Position numbers and translations under genes: made by a program. From NCBI GenBank assembly GCA_027315185.1, contig DAHUYO010000001.1, forward strand, positions 1-64,000: DNA of 64,000 nucleotides, in the 5' to 3' direction. This DNA is from Acidobacteriota bacterium (lineage in GTDB: Bacteria; Acidobacteriota; Terriglobia; Terriglobales; SCQP01). This document shows positions 26,171 to 35,037 of this stretch, piece by piece. Position 1 is the first letter of the stretch. Each line of letters begins with the position of its first letter. The notes beneath the pieces were generated by a model. It made no database searches. It was given only the letters and a program-made list of their open reading frames with translations, and was not told the origin of the DNA.

Positions 26171-28020
26171 CAGGCCGGCCGGTAGCGCTGCGCGAGGACG
26201 CACGCGCTGAGCATCTGCATCAGCATGCCATCGTGGGCGGCCCGCTGCGTTTCGTCCGCGCCCCGCAGCTGATCGAGCAGAGTGCTTACGCGATCGTAGT
26301 CAAAAAACGGCAGTTCGGCCATCGCCCTGCTGCGCAGCGTGTCCTGCACCAGGGCGCTCAGACGTCCCGCCGGCTCCGCGAGCAGCGGGGGGTTCAGAAA
26401 GGCTTGTTTGCGATGGCGGTAGACCGCATCGGGCACGACATCGCGAACCGCCTCCCGCAGCACGAACTTATGCACCGGGCCGCGAATTTTCTGCGCCGCC
26501 GGCTGCCGCTGCGCCGCCTCGACGACCTTGTGGTCGAGAAACGGCACGCGGCCCTCGATCGAGTGCGCCATCTCCATCCGATCGCCGAGCGCGGTCAAGA
26601 GATAATCGGGCAGCCGGGTCTTCGACCATAAATACAAAGACTGCCGCAGCCGGTCTCGCCCAGCAAGCTGCCCGTCGACATCCAGTTCGTCCAGCCACGC
26701 GGCGTCGCGTCCGGTTCCGCTCGCCAGCATCTCCGGCCGGAGCCATGGGTGCATCCTTGCCCCTTGCATGACGGCAATCCGCAACCAGCCGGGCACGAAC
26801 CCCAGCCGGTCTTCAATCGCCGCCAGCGCCGGTCCGGCGCCATTCGCCGCCGCCATGCCAGCTTCCGCCCCATTGACGCGCAGATCTTGGCGGAAATGCA
26901 TGTAACCGCCGAGGATCTCGTCGGAGCCCTCGCCCGTCAACACGACCTTGTATCCGGCATCGCGTGCCGCACGGCTGAGCAGGAACTTCGCAACCGCGTG
27001 GGCATTGGAAAACAGCATCTCCGCCTGGGCGATGGCGTCCGGCGCGTGCTGCGCGATTTCGTCTTGCTGGACCAAGACAGGCTGGAACTCCGCGCCCGCG
27101 CGCGTCGCCATTTCCTCGGCCGCGGCGCGCTCGTCGTAGTCGGGTTGCGCGAAGGAGAGTGTAAACGCGCGCAGCGGTCCGGCGCAGTGCCGCGCCGCCA
27201 GACCCAGGATCGCGCACGAGTCGATCCCGCCACTCAAGTAACATCCGACCGGCACATCAGCGCGCAGGCGCAACCGGACCGCCTCTTCCAGAACCGCGCG
27301 AAATTCCGCCGCCCAATCCGCGTCCGAACGCTCCGGACGGTCCGCCGTCGGATATTCGAAGTCCCAGTACCGGTGGGATGTGATTCCGCCCGCCTCGATC
27401 AGCAGGTAGTGTCCCGGCAAGATCGGCCGCACACCGGCAAACAGCGTCCGGCCCGGCGTGCCGCCGAGCAGCAGCGCATCGCGCGCCGCGGCCATGTCCC
27501 AGCGGGCATGCAGGCCAGCCGTGAATAACGCCTTGGCCTCCGAGCCGAGATAGATGACCCCGTCTTGCTCGGCGTGGAATAGTGGCTTAATGCCGAAGCG
27601 GTCCCGCGCCGCGAGCAGTCGCTGGCGTTTTTGGTCCCAGAGCAGGATAGCGAATTCTCCGCGCAATTCCGCCAGGCAGTCCGGCCCCCGCTCCTCGTAC
27701 AGGTGGAGTACGATCTCGCTATCACTGCGAGTCCGGAACTGGTGGCCCCGCGCCTCGAGCTGGCGGCGGCAGCGCTCGAAATCGTAGAACTCACCGTTCA
27801 CGACCGCCCAAAGCGTCTCGTCCTCGTTCGCGATCGGCTGGTCGCCCGTGGCCAAATCAATGATGCTCAACCGGGCATGGCCGAGCCCGACGCGCTGGTC
27901 CGGGGCAAGCCACCACCGCTGGCCGTCGGGACCGCGATGCGCGAGGCTGCGCGTGGCCCGGGCAAGCGCCTCACCGTCAATGGGCGAGCGATGGGATACG
28001 ATTCCTACAAGACCGCACAT
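26170..28020 (-). CDS. Asparagine synthase-like amidotransferase (exosortase-associated type)
   Basis: 616 residues. The N-terminal class II glutaminase domain has the nucleophile Cys2 in MCGLVGIV and the conserved VVNGEFYDFE and RDRFGIKPLF segments. The C-terminal synthetase domain has the pyrophosphatase loop LSGGIDSCAI near residue 265. Both half-sites look intact, so it should make an amide from a carboxylate with glutamine as nitrogen donor. Similar amidotransferases mark exosortase A loci. It begins 127 bases after the carrier-thioesterase gene and overlaps the next start by one base. Whether it acts on aspartate or on a glycan or carrier-bound acid is unknown. Confidence 0.9.
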   Translation of the reverse strand: MCGLVGIVSHRSPIDGEALARATRSLAHRGPDGQRWWLAPDQRVGLGHARLSIIDLATGDQPIANEDETLWAVVNGEFYDFERCRRQLEARGHQFRTRSDSEIVLHLYEERGPDCLAELRGEFAILLWDQKRQRLLAARDRFGIKPLFHAEQDGVIYLGSEAKALFTAGLHARWDMAAARDALLLGGTPGRTLFAGVRPILPGHYLLIEAGGITSHRYWDFEYPTADRPERSDADWAAEFRAVLEEAVRLRLRADVPVGCYLSGGIDSCAILGLAARHCAGPLRAFTLSFAQPDYDERAAAEEMATRAGAEFQPVLVQQDEIAQHAPDAIAQAEMLFSNAHAVAKFLLSRAARDAGYKVVLTGEGSDEILGGYMHFRQDLRVNGAEAGMAAANGAGPALAAIEDRLGFVPGWLRIAVMQGARMHPWLRPEMLASGTGRDAAWLDELDVDGQLAGRDRLRQSLYLWSKTRLPDYLLTALGDRMEMAHSIEGRVPFLDHKVVEAAQRQPAAQKIRGPVHKFVLREAVRDVVPDAVYRHRKQAFLNPPLLAEPAGRLSALVQDTLRSRAMAELPFFDYDRVSTLLDQLRGADETQRAAHDGMLMQMLSACVLAQRYRPA

Positions 28021-28147
28021 ATCGGCATCCCTTTTCTTCCGCGCGCAGCTACGACCGGATGAGTTGTTACCGAGTTCGTCGGCGTCCGCACGGCAGGGGT
28101 GAGCGGGCCGGTGCCGGCGGACGAGAGCTCCTGCATCGAGCGGTGCA

Positions 28148-29290
28148 TCACCGCGCCGACACGCCGCGTCCGTCGCCTTCTACCTTCGGGCATGCGCTGC
28201 AGGCCGCGCGCGCCCGTTCGAGTTCCAGCCGCAGGGCGGCGGCGGTTTCGGCGACGTACGGCTCCACCAACATCGTGGCGGGATAGAGCGGCAGAATGCA
28301 GGATTCGGCGCCACCCGCGGCCAGCCGCTGCCAGTCCGCGTCGGCCTGCCGCAGGCCGTGGTACTGCCATTTGGGCCGAAATTCGGTGATCCGTCCCGGA
28401 TAGGACAGGGCCCGGTACTCGGCGCAGGCGCGGTCGTTGGCCGCCCACACGGCACTGAGCGGCGCGCGCGCGGTCTTCGATCCGGGAACCCGCAGCCGGT
28501 CCCGCCACACCGGAACGCGGGCACGAAGGATCTTTATTTTTTCGCGCCACAGACGCCGGCGGTCCAAGGCATTGAGGCGGGCAAAGGCCTGCGCGTGAAA
28601 GCTCAACCGCTCCAGCTGCTTCCGTAGACGGCTCCCGACGGTCGCTTTCGGGAGCGCGCTCCAGTTTCTGGTATCCAGCAATCCGAGGAAGGCAACAGAC
28701 TGGCCCGCGCGGGCGAGTTGTTGGGCCACTTCGTAGGCGATGGTGCCGCCGCCGCAATAGCCAGCAAGGTAATACGGCCCGGTGGGCGCGACGGAGCGTA
28801 TCGCGGGGATATACGCGGCCGCCATCGCTTCAATGCTTTGCGCCGGCTCGACCTCGCCGTCGAGGCCCGAGGCGCGGACGCCGTACACCGGCTGGTCGGG
28901 CCCCAGTCGCTGCGCTAGATGGCGGTAACCGAAGACGTCGCCGCTGGCGTCATGCAGCAGGAACAGGGGCGGCCAGGCGCCCTCGGCTTGGAGGGGAACG
29001 ATGCGCGGAGGTAGGGCGGGGGCGCGATCCGCGAGCAGCGCGGCAAGCGAACTGACGGTTGGCGCCTCGAACAGAACCACCACCGGCAGCCGACGCCCGA
29101 ACTCCCGTTCGATGCGGGAAAACAAGGCCACCGCTAGCGAGGAATCGCCGCCCAGGTCAAAGTAGTTGTCATCGGGGCCGACGCTGTCCAGGCCCAACAC
29201 CTCGCGCCAAATGGCGGCGAGCCGGATGGCGGCGTCCTCAGCTGCGCCGGTGGGCGTGGCCGGCATCGAGCGGTCGAGGTTTGCGGGCAT
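28148..29290 (-). CDS. Peptidyl/acyl carrier domain fused to thioesterase-like alpha/beta hydrolase
   Basis: 380 residues. A carrier domain occupies about residues 17-90 with the phosphopantetheine site LGGDSSLA, Ser50. From about 105 onward is an NRPS/PKS type I thioesterase fold: LFLLHDASGDVFGY, then GPYYLAGYCGGGTIAYEVA with Cys179 in place of the usual Ser, and ATMLVEPYVAETAAAL near the C-terminus, where the catalytic His expected just before ATML appears to be Pro. The domain could therefore transfer rather than hydrolyse, or be inactive. It lies two bases after the second NodB deacetylase gene. The nearby AMP ligase is the natural candidate to load it. Confidence 0.85.
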   Translation of the reverse strand: MPANLDRSMPATPTGAAEDAAIRLAAIWREVLGLDSVGPDDNYFDLGGDSSLAVALFSRIEREFGRRLPVVVLFEAPTVSSLAALLADRAPALPPRIVPLQAEGAWPPLFLLHDASGDVFGYRHLAQRLGPDQPVYGVRASGLDGEVEPAQSIEAMAAAYIPAIRSVAPTGPYYLAGYCGGGTIAYEVAQQLARAGQSVAFLGLLDTRNWSALPKATVGSRLRKQLERLSFHAQAFARLNALDRRRLWREKIKILRARVPVWRDRLRVPGSKTARAPLSAVWAANDRACAEYRALSYPGRITEFRPKWQYHGLRQADADWQRLAAGGAESCILPLYPATMLVEPYVAETAAALRLELERARAACSACPKVEGDGRGVSAR

Positions 29291-29292
29291 CG

Positions 29293-30744
29293 CTACGAAT
29301 CCTGCCGGGCCGTTAGCGCCGGCTGATGCGTGGCGCCGGCGGTGGGAAGGACGTACCGCAACCGGTCGTCATGGATTTCCGCATACGCGATTCGGGCGCG
29401 CTCGGCCCCATCGCCTGCGATGCGCCAAGCCGCGCCGTCGTGGCGCAAGGTCATGGCGCGCCGCTGCCGCCACCAGCGGCTGATGTCGCGCGGCAGGGCG
29501 AACCAGCGCTCGCCCCGACGGCGCTCCGCGTCAAGTAGCTTCCCAAGGGTCTGGAAGGCATCGCGCGCCCGTTGCTCGATGATGTAGTCGGGATGGATCG
29601 AGAAACACATCACGCCATGGGCGGCGGCGGTGGCGGCGAGCTGCTGTTCCCAGACTTGGGTGGAGTAGTCGCCCAAAATGTGGAACAGGATGTAATCCTG
29701 CGCCGCCGTCCCCGGGATCTCCACCATATCGCCCAGGAAGTATGGGCGAACCGCGCAGCATCCTCCCGCTTGGGGATGAAAATGCGCGCCGTTGGGCAGG
29801 GACATGTCGTAATCAAAGCGCAGGGCGCCGAACCAGTCCAAATTCCGGTAGAGCACGGCGGAACGAAAGCCCTGGGCTCCCCATTGGCGGCCATAGGCGT
29901 TGATGCGCTCGGCGCGGCGCAAAAACTCATCGTGACGGCTGAAGAGGCGGCCGTCGTGGTTCAGGTCATGAACGTTAATTTCAAAGCCGCGATCACGGAT
30001 GCTCGCCAGCCATACCTCCGGGACGTCATACCGGTGCTCGGGAATGATTTCGAAGGCGGCCTTCATGCCATAGCGCTCGTCCAGGTCCATGAGGGTTGGC
30101 GTGAAATCGCGGCCGGAGGCGGTCTCAACATCGTGGGTCATGGCGACCGCGGAGAAATAGCCATCGGGCCAGAACCAAATGAATGGAATCCGGTCCACGC
30201 CGCGGGCCCGCATGGCCAGCAGCAGCAGCGTGTCCAGCGCGCGCTCGACCGTGGTATCAATCGGCCACGCCGGGAAGCTCGGCGCCGCCTTCCGCTTGCG
30301 GCCCACCACGGAGCGCTGCAGATGCTTGCGGATGCCGACGGGCAACATCGGCCGGAGGGTGTAGTAGGCCTGGGCCGCGGCCCGCTTCCAGATGGGGCCG
30401 GCGCCGGCCGGCTGTCCGGCTCCAGGGTAGCGCTCGAACAGCAGGTTGTTGATGGCCTCGGCGGCATCGAACGGCAGGCGGCATTCGCCATCGCCCATCA
30501 CGACCGCCTGGAGGGCGTCCACGCGTGCATCCTCGGGCCGCTGCGCCGCGCCGCCCGAAGCCAAGCCGGCAAACAAGGTGATGTCCGGCCCGAACCGGAA
30601 AAACCCCGTCTCGCCGGCGCCGTCGGCGGGCGCACGCAGGACGTCAATGTCATCGGGACATCGGAAGTGTTCTTGCAAAAGCCCCGTCATCGTAATTGCA
30701 GGCCCTTCTTTAGCGGCCTTGATCGCCGCCGGCGGTATGTCCAA
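29293..30744 (-). CDS. Polysaccharide deacetylase-like protein
   Basis: 483 residues, larger than simple NodB enzymes. The first 190 residues have no motif I recognise. From about residue 200 the NodB-like barrel begins: VAMTHDVETASG with an Asp, and INVHDLNHDGRLF with the HxxxH pattern, then FRSAVLYRN in the motif 3 area and CFSIHPDYI near the end. No signal peptide is seen. It follows the FemAB-like gene by 54 bases and precedes the carrier-thioesterase gene by two. It probably deacetylates a sugar or lipid-linked glycan, possibly freeing an amine for acylation by neighbours. Confidence 0.75.
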   Translation of the reverse strand: MDIPPAAIKAAKEGPAITMTGLLQEHFRCPDDIDVLRAPADGAGETGFFRFGPDITLFAGLASGGAAQRPEDARVDALQAVVMGDGECRLPFDAAEAINNLLFERYPGAGQPAGAGPIWKRAAAQAYYTLRPMLPVGIRKHLQRSVVGRKRKAAPSFPAWPIDTTVERALDTLLLLAMRARGVDRIPFIWFWPDGYFSAVAMTHDVETASGRDFTPTLMDLDERYGMKAAFEIIPEHRYDVPEVWLASIRDRGFEINVHDLNHDGRLFSRHDEFLRRAERINAYGRQWGAQGFRSAVLYRNLDWFGALRFDYDMSLPNGAHFHPQAGGCCAVRPYFLGDMVEIPGTAAQDYILFHILGDYSTQVWEQQLAATAAAHGVMCFSIHPDYIIEQRARDAFQTLGKLLDAERRRGERWFALPRDISRWWRQRRAMTLRHDGAAWRIAGDGAERARIAYAEIHDDRLRYVLPTAGATHQPALTARQDS

Positions 30745-30798
30745 CTGAAGCGGTGTTTCGCGGGTGATCGGCTTTGGCAGGCCGGCTGTGCGCCGGCA

Positions 30799-31956
30799 TT
30801 AGGCAATATGCCGGTACAGGAGCTCGCCGGCGGCAATCAACAACGGCTGCGGCAAATAGCTGGCTAACGCCAGCGCCGGTTTCCGCGCTAGTTGGCGCCA
30901 ACCGGCGCGACGCGCGCCGGCGCCGGAACTCGGGAAACGGAAATAGGTCAGCGACTGCCGCTGGGCGTTCCAATGGCTCTTAAACGCGATCAGCCCGACG
31001 TTGTCGGTTGCTGAGCGGCCCAGCTCCAGCGTGCGGGCGCCGCGCCGCCGTCCCTCTTCAATCGCCCGCCACATCAGCAGCGGCATGGCCCCCAGGGCGT
31101 GCCAGGCCGCATCCGATGCCCCGTATTTGTACGTCAGGCGCTCGCGGAATTGCAAGGTTACGATCGCCGCGATGGCCCTTCCCTGCTTGCGCGCGACATA
31201 TACCGTGAGCGTGTCGCCACACGCCTCCGCCAAATGGCGAAACCAGGCCCGCGGCTGGGGCGGCAGTCCGTGCCGCCGGCGGGTGAGCGCGTGGAGCGCA
31301 AAAAAGGCATCCAGCAACGCGGGCGACCGGCCCATCTCGACATCCAGCTGTTCCCGCTCCGCGCGGCGAATGCGGCGCTGCACGCAGTCCTTGTGGAAGC
31401 TGCGCAGCAGGGGTTCGCGTGCGCCGGCGATGGGCGCAGTGTGCTGCGCATACTCCGCAGACGGGCCCCATTCTGTGTTGCCCGTCTCGCCCCAGGGCGT
31501 GCGCAATGGACGAATCTCGATGTAGCCGCGCCGGTCGCGCTGCGCGGCGGTGATCAGCCGCTGCCAGCTTTTGCCGGCATCGTCCGGGGCGCGCGCCAGC
31601 AACGGCTGGCAATGGTCGGCAAAGGGCACGGATACCATGCGCTCGCGGGTCAGCCAAGTCCGGACGCGGCAGAACACCAGCCCATCGGACAACGGCTCGC
31701 CCGGATTTGCGGACGTATAGGCGACGGGCTCATATCCATAGCAGGCTTGCAGCGCGCGCAACCACGCCGTGGTGTGGAAGACGCCGGCGTCGGGATGCCA
31801 GGCCAGCAGTTGCTCCCAGCGCGGGTCGCTGAGCGGATCGAATTGCCGCGCCGCCCGGGCCGGCGCCGTCTTGGCGACCACGATGGGAACCGCGCTGGGC
31901 GTCCCGGCGGCAGCGCAATTGCCGCTCGGGTGGGGGGTGGCCATCGCATCCATCAT
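30799..31956 (-). CDS. FemAB/GNAT-type transferase, exosortase-associated
   Basis: 385 residues. The pattern of SDPRWEQLLAWHPDAGVFHTT near the start, VSVPFADHCQPLL, then KDCVQRRIRRAEREQLDVEMG and YKYGASDAAWHALGAMPLLMW is that of FemAB-like proteins with two GNAT folds, known from exosortase A loci. Classical FemA/B enzymes use aminoacyl-tRNA to add amino acids to a peptidoglycan precursor; the target here is unknown. The start at 31956 is chosen because the upstream frame lies inside the ATP-grasp gene. With an ATP-grasp ligase next to it, amino-acid transfer to a surface precursor is a reasonable hypothesis. Confidence 0.82.
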   Translation of the reverse strand: MMDAMATPHPSGNCAAAGTPSAVPIVVAKTAPARAARQFDPLSDPRWEQLLAWHPDAGVFHTTAWLRALQACYGYEPVAYTSANPGEPLSDGLVFCRVRTWLTRERMVSVPFADHCQPLLARAPDDAGKSWQRLITAAQRDRRGYIEIRPLRTPWGETGNTEWGPSAEYAQHTAPIAGAREPLLRSFHKDCVQRRIRRAEREQLDVEMGRSPALLDAFFALHALTRRRHGLPPQPRAWFRHLAEACGDTLTVYVARKQGRAIAAIVTLQFRERLTYKYGASDAAWHALGAMPLLMWRAIEEGRRRGARTLELGRSATDNVGLIAFKSHWNAQRQSLTYFRFPSSGAGARRAGWRQLARKPALALASYLPQPLLIAAGELLYRHIA

Positions 31957-31981
31957 GGGAAATTTGTGCACAAACTCGCGG

Positions 31982-33226
31982 CTAGAATCCGCGCTTGGCG
32001 AACAGATACGGCAACAGGAAAATCTCGACCAAGCCCGGCCAGGGGTCGCGGCGGGAAAAGACCGCTTCGGTATTCGCCCGGCGCAGGGAGCGCCAATACT
32101 CGCTCCAGCGCCGCCGGCCGGCCCAGGCATCCAGCAGGCCGACGGGCAGATCGGTGGCCAGGCGCACCCAGCGGACGCCGGTGCGAGCGCGGCCCTGGGT
32201 GGTGGGCAGGCCGAGCTGATCGGCGAACAGCAGATAGGGAAAGTCCACGCCCGCCGCCGGTCCAAGGCTGTGATACCCCCAGGTACGGCCGTTCACGTCC
32301 AGCAATTTATAGCGGCCATCGCGGGGATCCAGCTTGTACTCCATCTCCACCAGGCCGTAGTAGCCGATGGCACGCAGGAACCGCTCGGAGACTTCCTCCA
32401 GGTGTGGCGCTTCCACGGTTTCCACATAGGTGCTGGCGCGGCCGAACTCCGGGGGATGCTGGCGCAGGCGGCAGACGGTCATGCTGGCCAGCGCGCGGCC
32501 ATCCTTGAACATGGCGCAGTAGGCGAATTGCTGGCGGCCGTCGCCCGGAATCAATTCCTGGATCATGACCTCTTCGGCGCCGACCTGCGCCGAGGCCCGG
32601 CGGAAGGCGTGGTGCAGTTCCTGGCGCGAGTTGGCGCGCCACGCCTTGACCCTGGTGGCGTAGAAGAAATGCTCCTTGATGGCGGGCTTGACCACATAGG
32701 GCGGGTCGGCGGTGACGGTGTCCAACTCGTCCTCGCTCCGGACCAGCCAGGTGGCGGGGGCGGCGATATCGAGTTCGCGGGCACGGGCGTAGGTGTTGCG
32801 CTTGTCCCAAATCCACTGCACCGCATCCCAAGCGGGCGTCGGGACGCGGAACCAGGGCGCCAGTTCGGCGCGATGGCGGGACAGCGCGGCCACGGTTTCA
32901 TCGCGGGTGGGAAACACGACCCAACCGTCGAGGTCGCGGCGCCGACCGAGCTCGACCAGGGCGGCGATCGTCGCGTCTTCATCGCGCAAATTGGCGACAT
33001 GGACGGCGCCGGTCGCGTAGCGGGAGTAGCGGGCGACGGAATGCTCATTGTCGAGCACCAGCGCCGGCACACCGTGGCGGCCGAGGCTGCGGACAATGCC
33101 CAGCCCTTGATAGTCCCCGCCGATGACGACCGCGCCGGTGACGCCCACCGCGCCCGGCGTTGGCACCGGAGCGGCGGCGGAGGGGCGGGCCGGGGGTTCG
33201 GACACAGCGGTCAGGCGCATTGCCAT
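31982..33226 (-). CDS. ATP-grasp family ligase
   Basis: 414 residues. After an Ala/Pro-rich leader, GAVVIGGDYQGLGIVRSLGRHG begins the N-terminal nucleotide-like fold; PPYVVKPAIKEHFF carries the ATP-binding Lys; EEVMIQELIPGDGRQQFAY and VEMEYKLDPRDGRYKLLDVNGRTWG give the acidic magnesium ligands typical of carboxylate-amine ligases. These enzymes join a carboxylate to an amine through an acyl-phosphate. The gene overlaps the flavoprotein stop by 16 bases and is followed after 25 bases by the FemAB-like gene. The substrate is not predictable. Confidence 0.85.
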   Translation of the reverse strand: MAMRLTAVSEPPARPSAAAPVPTPGAVGVTGAVVIGGDYQGLGIVRSLGRHGVPALVLDNEHSVARYSRYATGAVHVANLRDEDATIAALVELGRRRDLDGWVVFPTRDETVAALSRHRAELAPWFRVPTPAWDAVQWIWDKRNTYARARELDIAAPATWLVRSEDELDTVTADPPYVVKPAIKEHFFYATRVKAWRANSRQELHHAFRRASAQVGAEEVMIQELIPGDGRQQFAYCAMFKDGRALASMTVCRLRQHPPEFGRASTYVETVEAPHLEEVSERFLRAIGYYGLVEMEYKLDPRDGRYKLLDVNGRTWGYHSLGPAAGVDFPYLLFADQLGLPTTQGRARTGVRWVRLATDLPVGLLDAWAGRRRWSEYWRSLRRANTEAVFSRRDPWPGLVEIFLLPYLFAKRGF

Positions 33227-34425
33227 TGGGGCGCCAGCCGGGCGCGGTAGCGAGGCGCGAAATACGCCAACAGCGCCGGTCCGGCGTACCGGGTTCCGGA
33301 GACAAACTGCATGATGGGGCCCACCGTGCGCGCCGCCGGGGCGCCGAGGATGTGCAGGCCGGGAACCGAGGTTTCAAAGCCGGGACCCAGGACCGGATAG
33401 CCCTTGACGCGGTGCACCCCGGCAACCAATCCGGGGGCAAGAAACGCGTAACGGGCGATGTCCACCTCGTAGCCGGTGCCGAGCAGCAGGTGATCCACCT
33501 GGCGATCGGTTCCGTCGCTGAGGCGCGCCAGCACACGGCCGCCTTTCTCGGCCACCGAGGTGACTTCGTAGCCCAAGCGCAGGGGAACCTCCCGCAGGCG
33601 ATCCACCAGCCAGCGGGCGCCGGCGGGGCGCACGGCGCGGCGCCAGAGGCGGTCGCGGAGGCCGCGCGGCAAGGTGTTGAACAGCGCGGGGCGGGCCAGC
33701 AACTGGCTGAGGCCGGCGGGGCCGACGTCGGTCGGTGCATAGAGCAGCTTCGGCACCAAGGATCCCATCTGGTGATGAAACAGCTTGGAGGCGCGGCCCT
33801 GCAACCAGTGGATGATGCGATCGCGGGCGATGACTTCGACTTGGGCGCCGGACTCATGCAGCAGCGCGGCCGACTCCAGCGCGCTTTGGCCGCCGCCGAC
33901 GATCAGCACGCTGCGGCCGGCGAAACGGCCCAAATCGGGATGCTCGGCGGTGTGGGAAACCAATTCGGGAGGGAGTTGGGAAAAGCGTTCGGGCCGGCGC
34001 TCGAAGCCGCGAATGCCGGCGGCGACGATGACGCGCTCGGCTTCCACCGTCTCGCCGTCGGCGAGGCGCAGGCGGAAACCGCGCGGCGCGGCTTCGACGC
34101 TGGCGACCTGGCGCCGGTCCACGCTGGGCACGGCATGGCGCTGGAACCACTCGCCGTAGGCGACAAAGCGATCGAGCGGAACCGGATAGGGCACCGCGCC
34201 CTCATCGGCGGCGAAGGCGTCCAGGCCCAACCGCGCGGCTTGCGCGGCGGGCGCGGCGATATGCGTGGCCGGCCAGTTGGAGCGCAGCAGCATACCGCGC
34301 GGCATGCTGCGCCAAAACGACATGGGCTCGCCAAAGATGCGAACCTGCAACCCGGGAATGGCAGCCAAATGGGCCGCCGTGGACAGGCCGTAAGGGCCGG
34401 CGCCAACAATGGCAATTTCGCTCAT
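33211..34425 (-). CDS. FAD/NAD(P)-binding oxidoreductase or monooxygenase-like flavoprotein
   Basis: 404 residues. IAIVGAGPYGLSTAAHLA is the FAD Rossmann motif at the N-terminus; a second Rossmann motif, LIVGGGQSALESAALL, lies near residue 170; LLLGTGYEVDIARY is the typical ATG-like motif before the C-terminal FAD contact LHILGAPAA. This layout resembles flavin N-monooxygenases and related single-chain oxidoreductases, but I do not see enough to assign an N-hydroxylase. It is the first gene of the long operon leading to the exosortase; a strong sigma-54 promoter lies 110 bases upstream. Confidence 0.85.
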   Translation of the reverse strand: MSEIAIVGAGPYGLSTAAHLAAIPGLQVRIFGEPMSFWRSMPRGMLLRSNWPATHIAAPAAQAARLGLDAFAADEGAVPYPVPLDRFVAYGEWFQRHAVPSVDRRQVASVEAAPRGFRLRLADGETVEAERVIVAAGIRGFERRPERFSQLPPELVSHTAEHPDLGRFAGRSVLIVGGGQSALESAALLHESGAQVEVIARDRIIHWLQGRASKLFHHQMGSLVPKLLYAPTDVGPAGLSQLLARPALFNTLPRGLRDRLWRRAVRPAGARWLVDRLREVPLRLGYEVTSVAEKGGRVLARLSDGTDRQVDHLLLGTGYEVDIARYAFLAPGLVAGVHRVKGYPVLGPGFETSVPGLHILGAPAARTVGPIMQFVSGTRYAGPALLAYFAPRYRARLAPQWQCA

Positions 34426-34534
34426 GGGAAAATCACCCGGAAGGGGGATAAAGCTCCGCCCTGTCAGTTCAGGCGATAGGACCCAGTTGCAGCCAGGGGT
34501 CCTCCGGGGGCACGCCTAAAGCGCAATAGGACCT

Positions 34535-34550
34535 GCAAGTGGTTGGCCAA
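34535..34550 (-). promoter_or_regulatory. Sigma-54 (-24/-12) promoter of the flavoprotein-exosortase operon
   Basis: The minus strand reads TGGCCAACCACTTGCA. Both conserved blocks, TGGC and TTGCA, are exact and the GG-N10-GC spacing is correct; only the central A-C of TGGCAC differ. Transcription would begin near 34524, leaving a leader of about 100 bases. A palindromic candidate enhancer lies about 105 bases upstream. Confidence 0.7.
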
Positions 34551-34644
34551 CTTGATAGTTGTGGCAAAGTCTTTGAAAATCCTCATTCCCTGGAAATGGT
34601 TTTTCGAACCGTCGTGCAGCCAGGGGCAAGAGGGGTGCTCTAGC

Positions 34645-34662
34645 GGGGAAAATGATTTCCCC
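34645..34662. promoter_or_regulatory. Palindromic candidate activator site (UAS), perfect copy
   Basis: GGGGAAA-ATGA-TTTCCCC: seven-base perfect inverted arms with a four-base spacer. The shorter-armed sister copy is at 14939-14956 before the sigma-54 activator gene. Arm length and distance from the -24 element suit binding by a dimeric enhancer-binding protein. The remainder of the 34426-35037 spacer holds no supported gene. Confidence 0.6.
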
Positions 34663-34984
34663 TTACGGCATTGCATGGACAAAAAATGGCTGCCGGCCCT
34701 CGCAATTGCGGCGAACGGTCCGTAGCCACACGGCGCCGGGATGGCCGGCGCGGGCTCGACTGGCCCGGCGCGGGCGGTGGGCAGAGCCGGAGATTTTCCA
34801 GCGGGCGATGTAACGTGCCAGATCCTTTGTTTCCAATGGATTACGGACGAAGATGTTACGTTTTGGCATGCTGTTGCGCGGGCGGCATCGGGAGGCGCCG
34901 ATCGGTTCCGGCGCCGGCCGCCGGAGCACGATGATTGCCGGGCGAAGCCGAGCGGAAGTTTAGGCGCTAAGGCGACAGCTTGTA

Positions 34985-35029
34985 GCGGAAACTGCCTGCA
35001 CTCAAGCAGTTCCGCGAGGAGTTTCGCGG
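34985..35029 (-). terminator. Hairpin pair downstream of the GT4 gene, no U-tract
   Basis: Two inverted repeats follow the GT4 stop. CCGCGA/TCGCGG at 35012-35029 is a six-base stem, and GCGGAA(A)CTGC/GCAGTTCCGC at 34985-35015 is a ten-base stem with one bulge; they overlap and are mutually exclusive. Neither is followed by a T run, so at best they are processing or weak termination signals, or alternative structures. Confidence 0.3.
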
Positions 35030-35037
35030 GGCGGCGG

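Noticed and set aside
34804-34820. TGGCACG-containing sigma-54-like string on the minus strand
   Set aside because: The -24 part is exact but the GC is eleven bases from GG, one too far for RNA polymerase-sigma-54.
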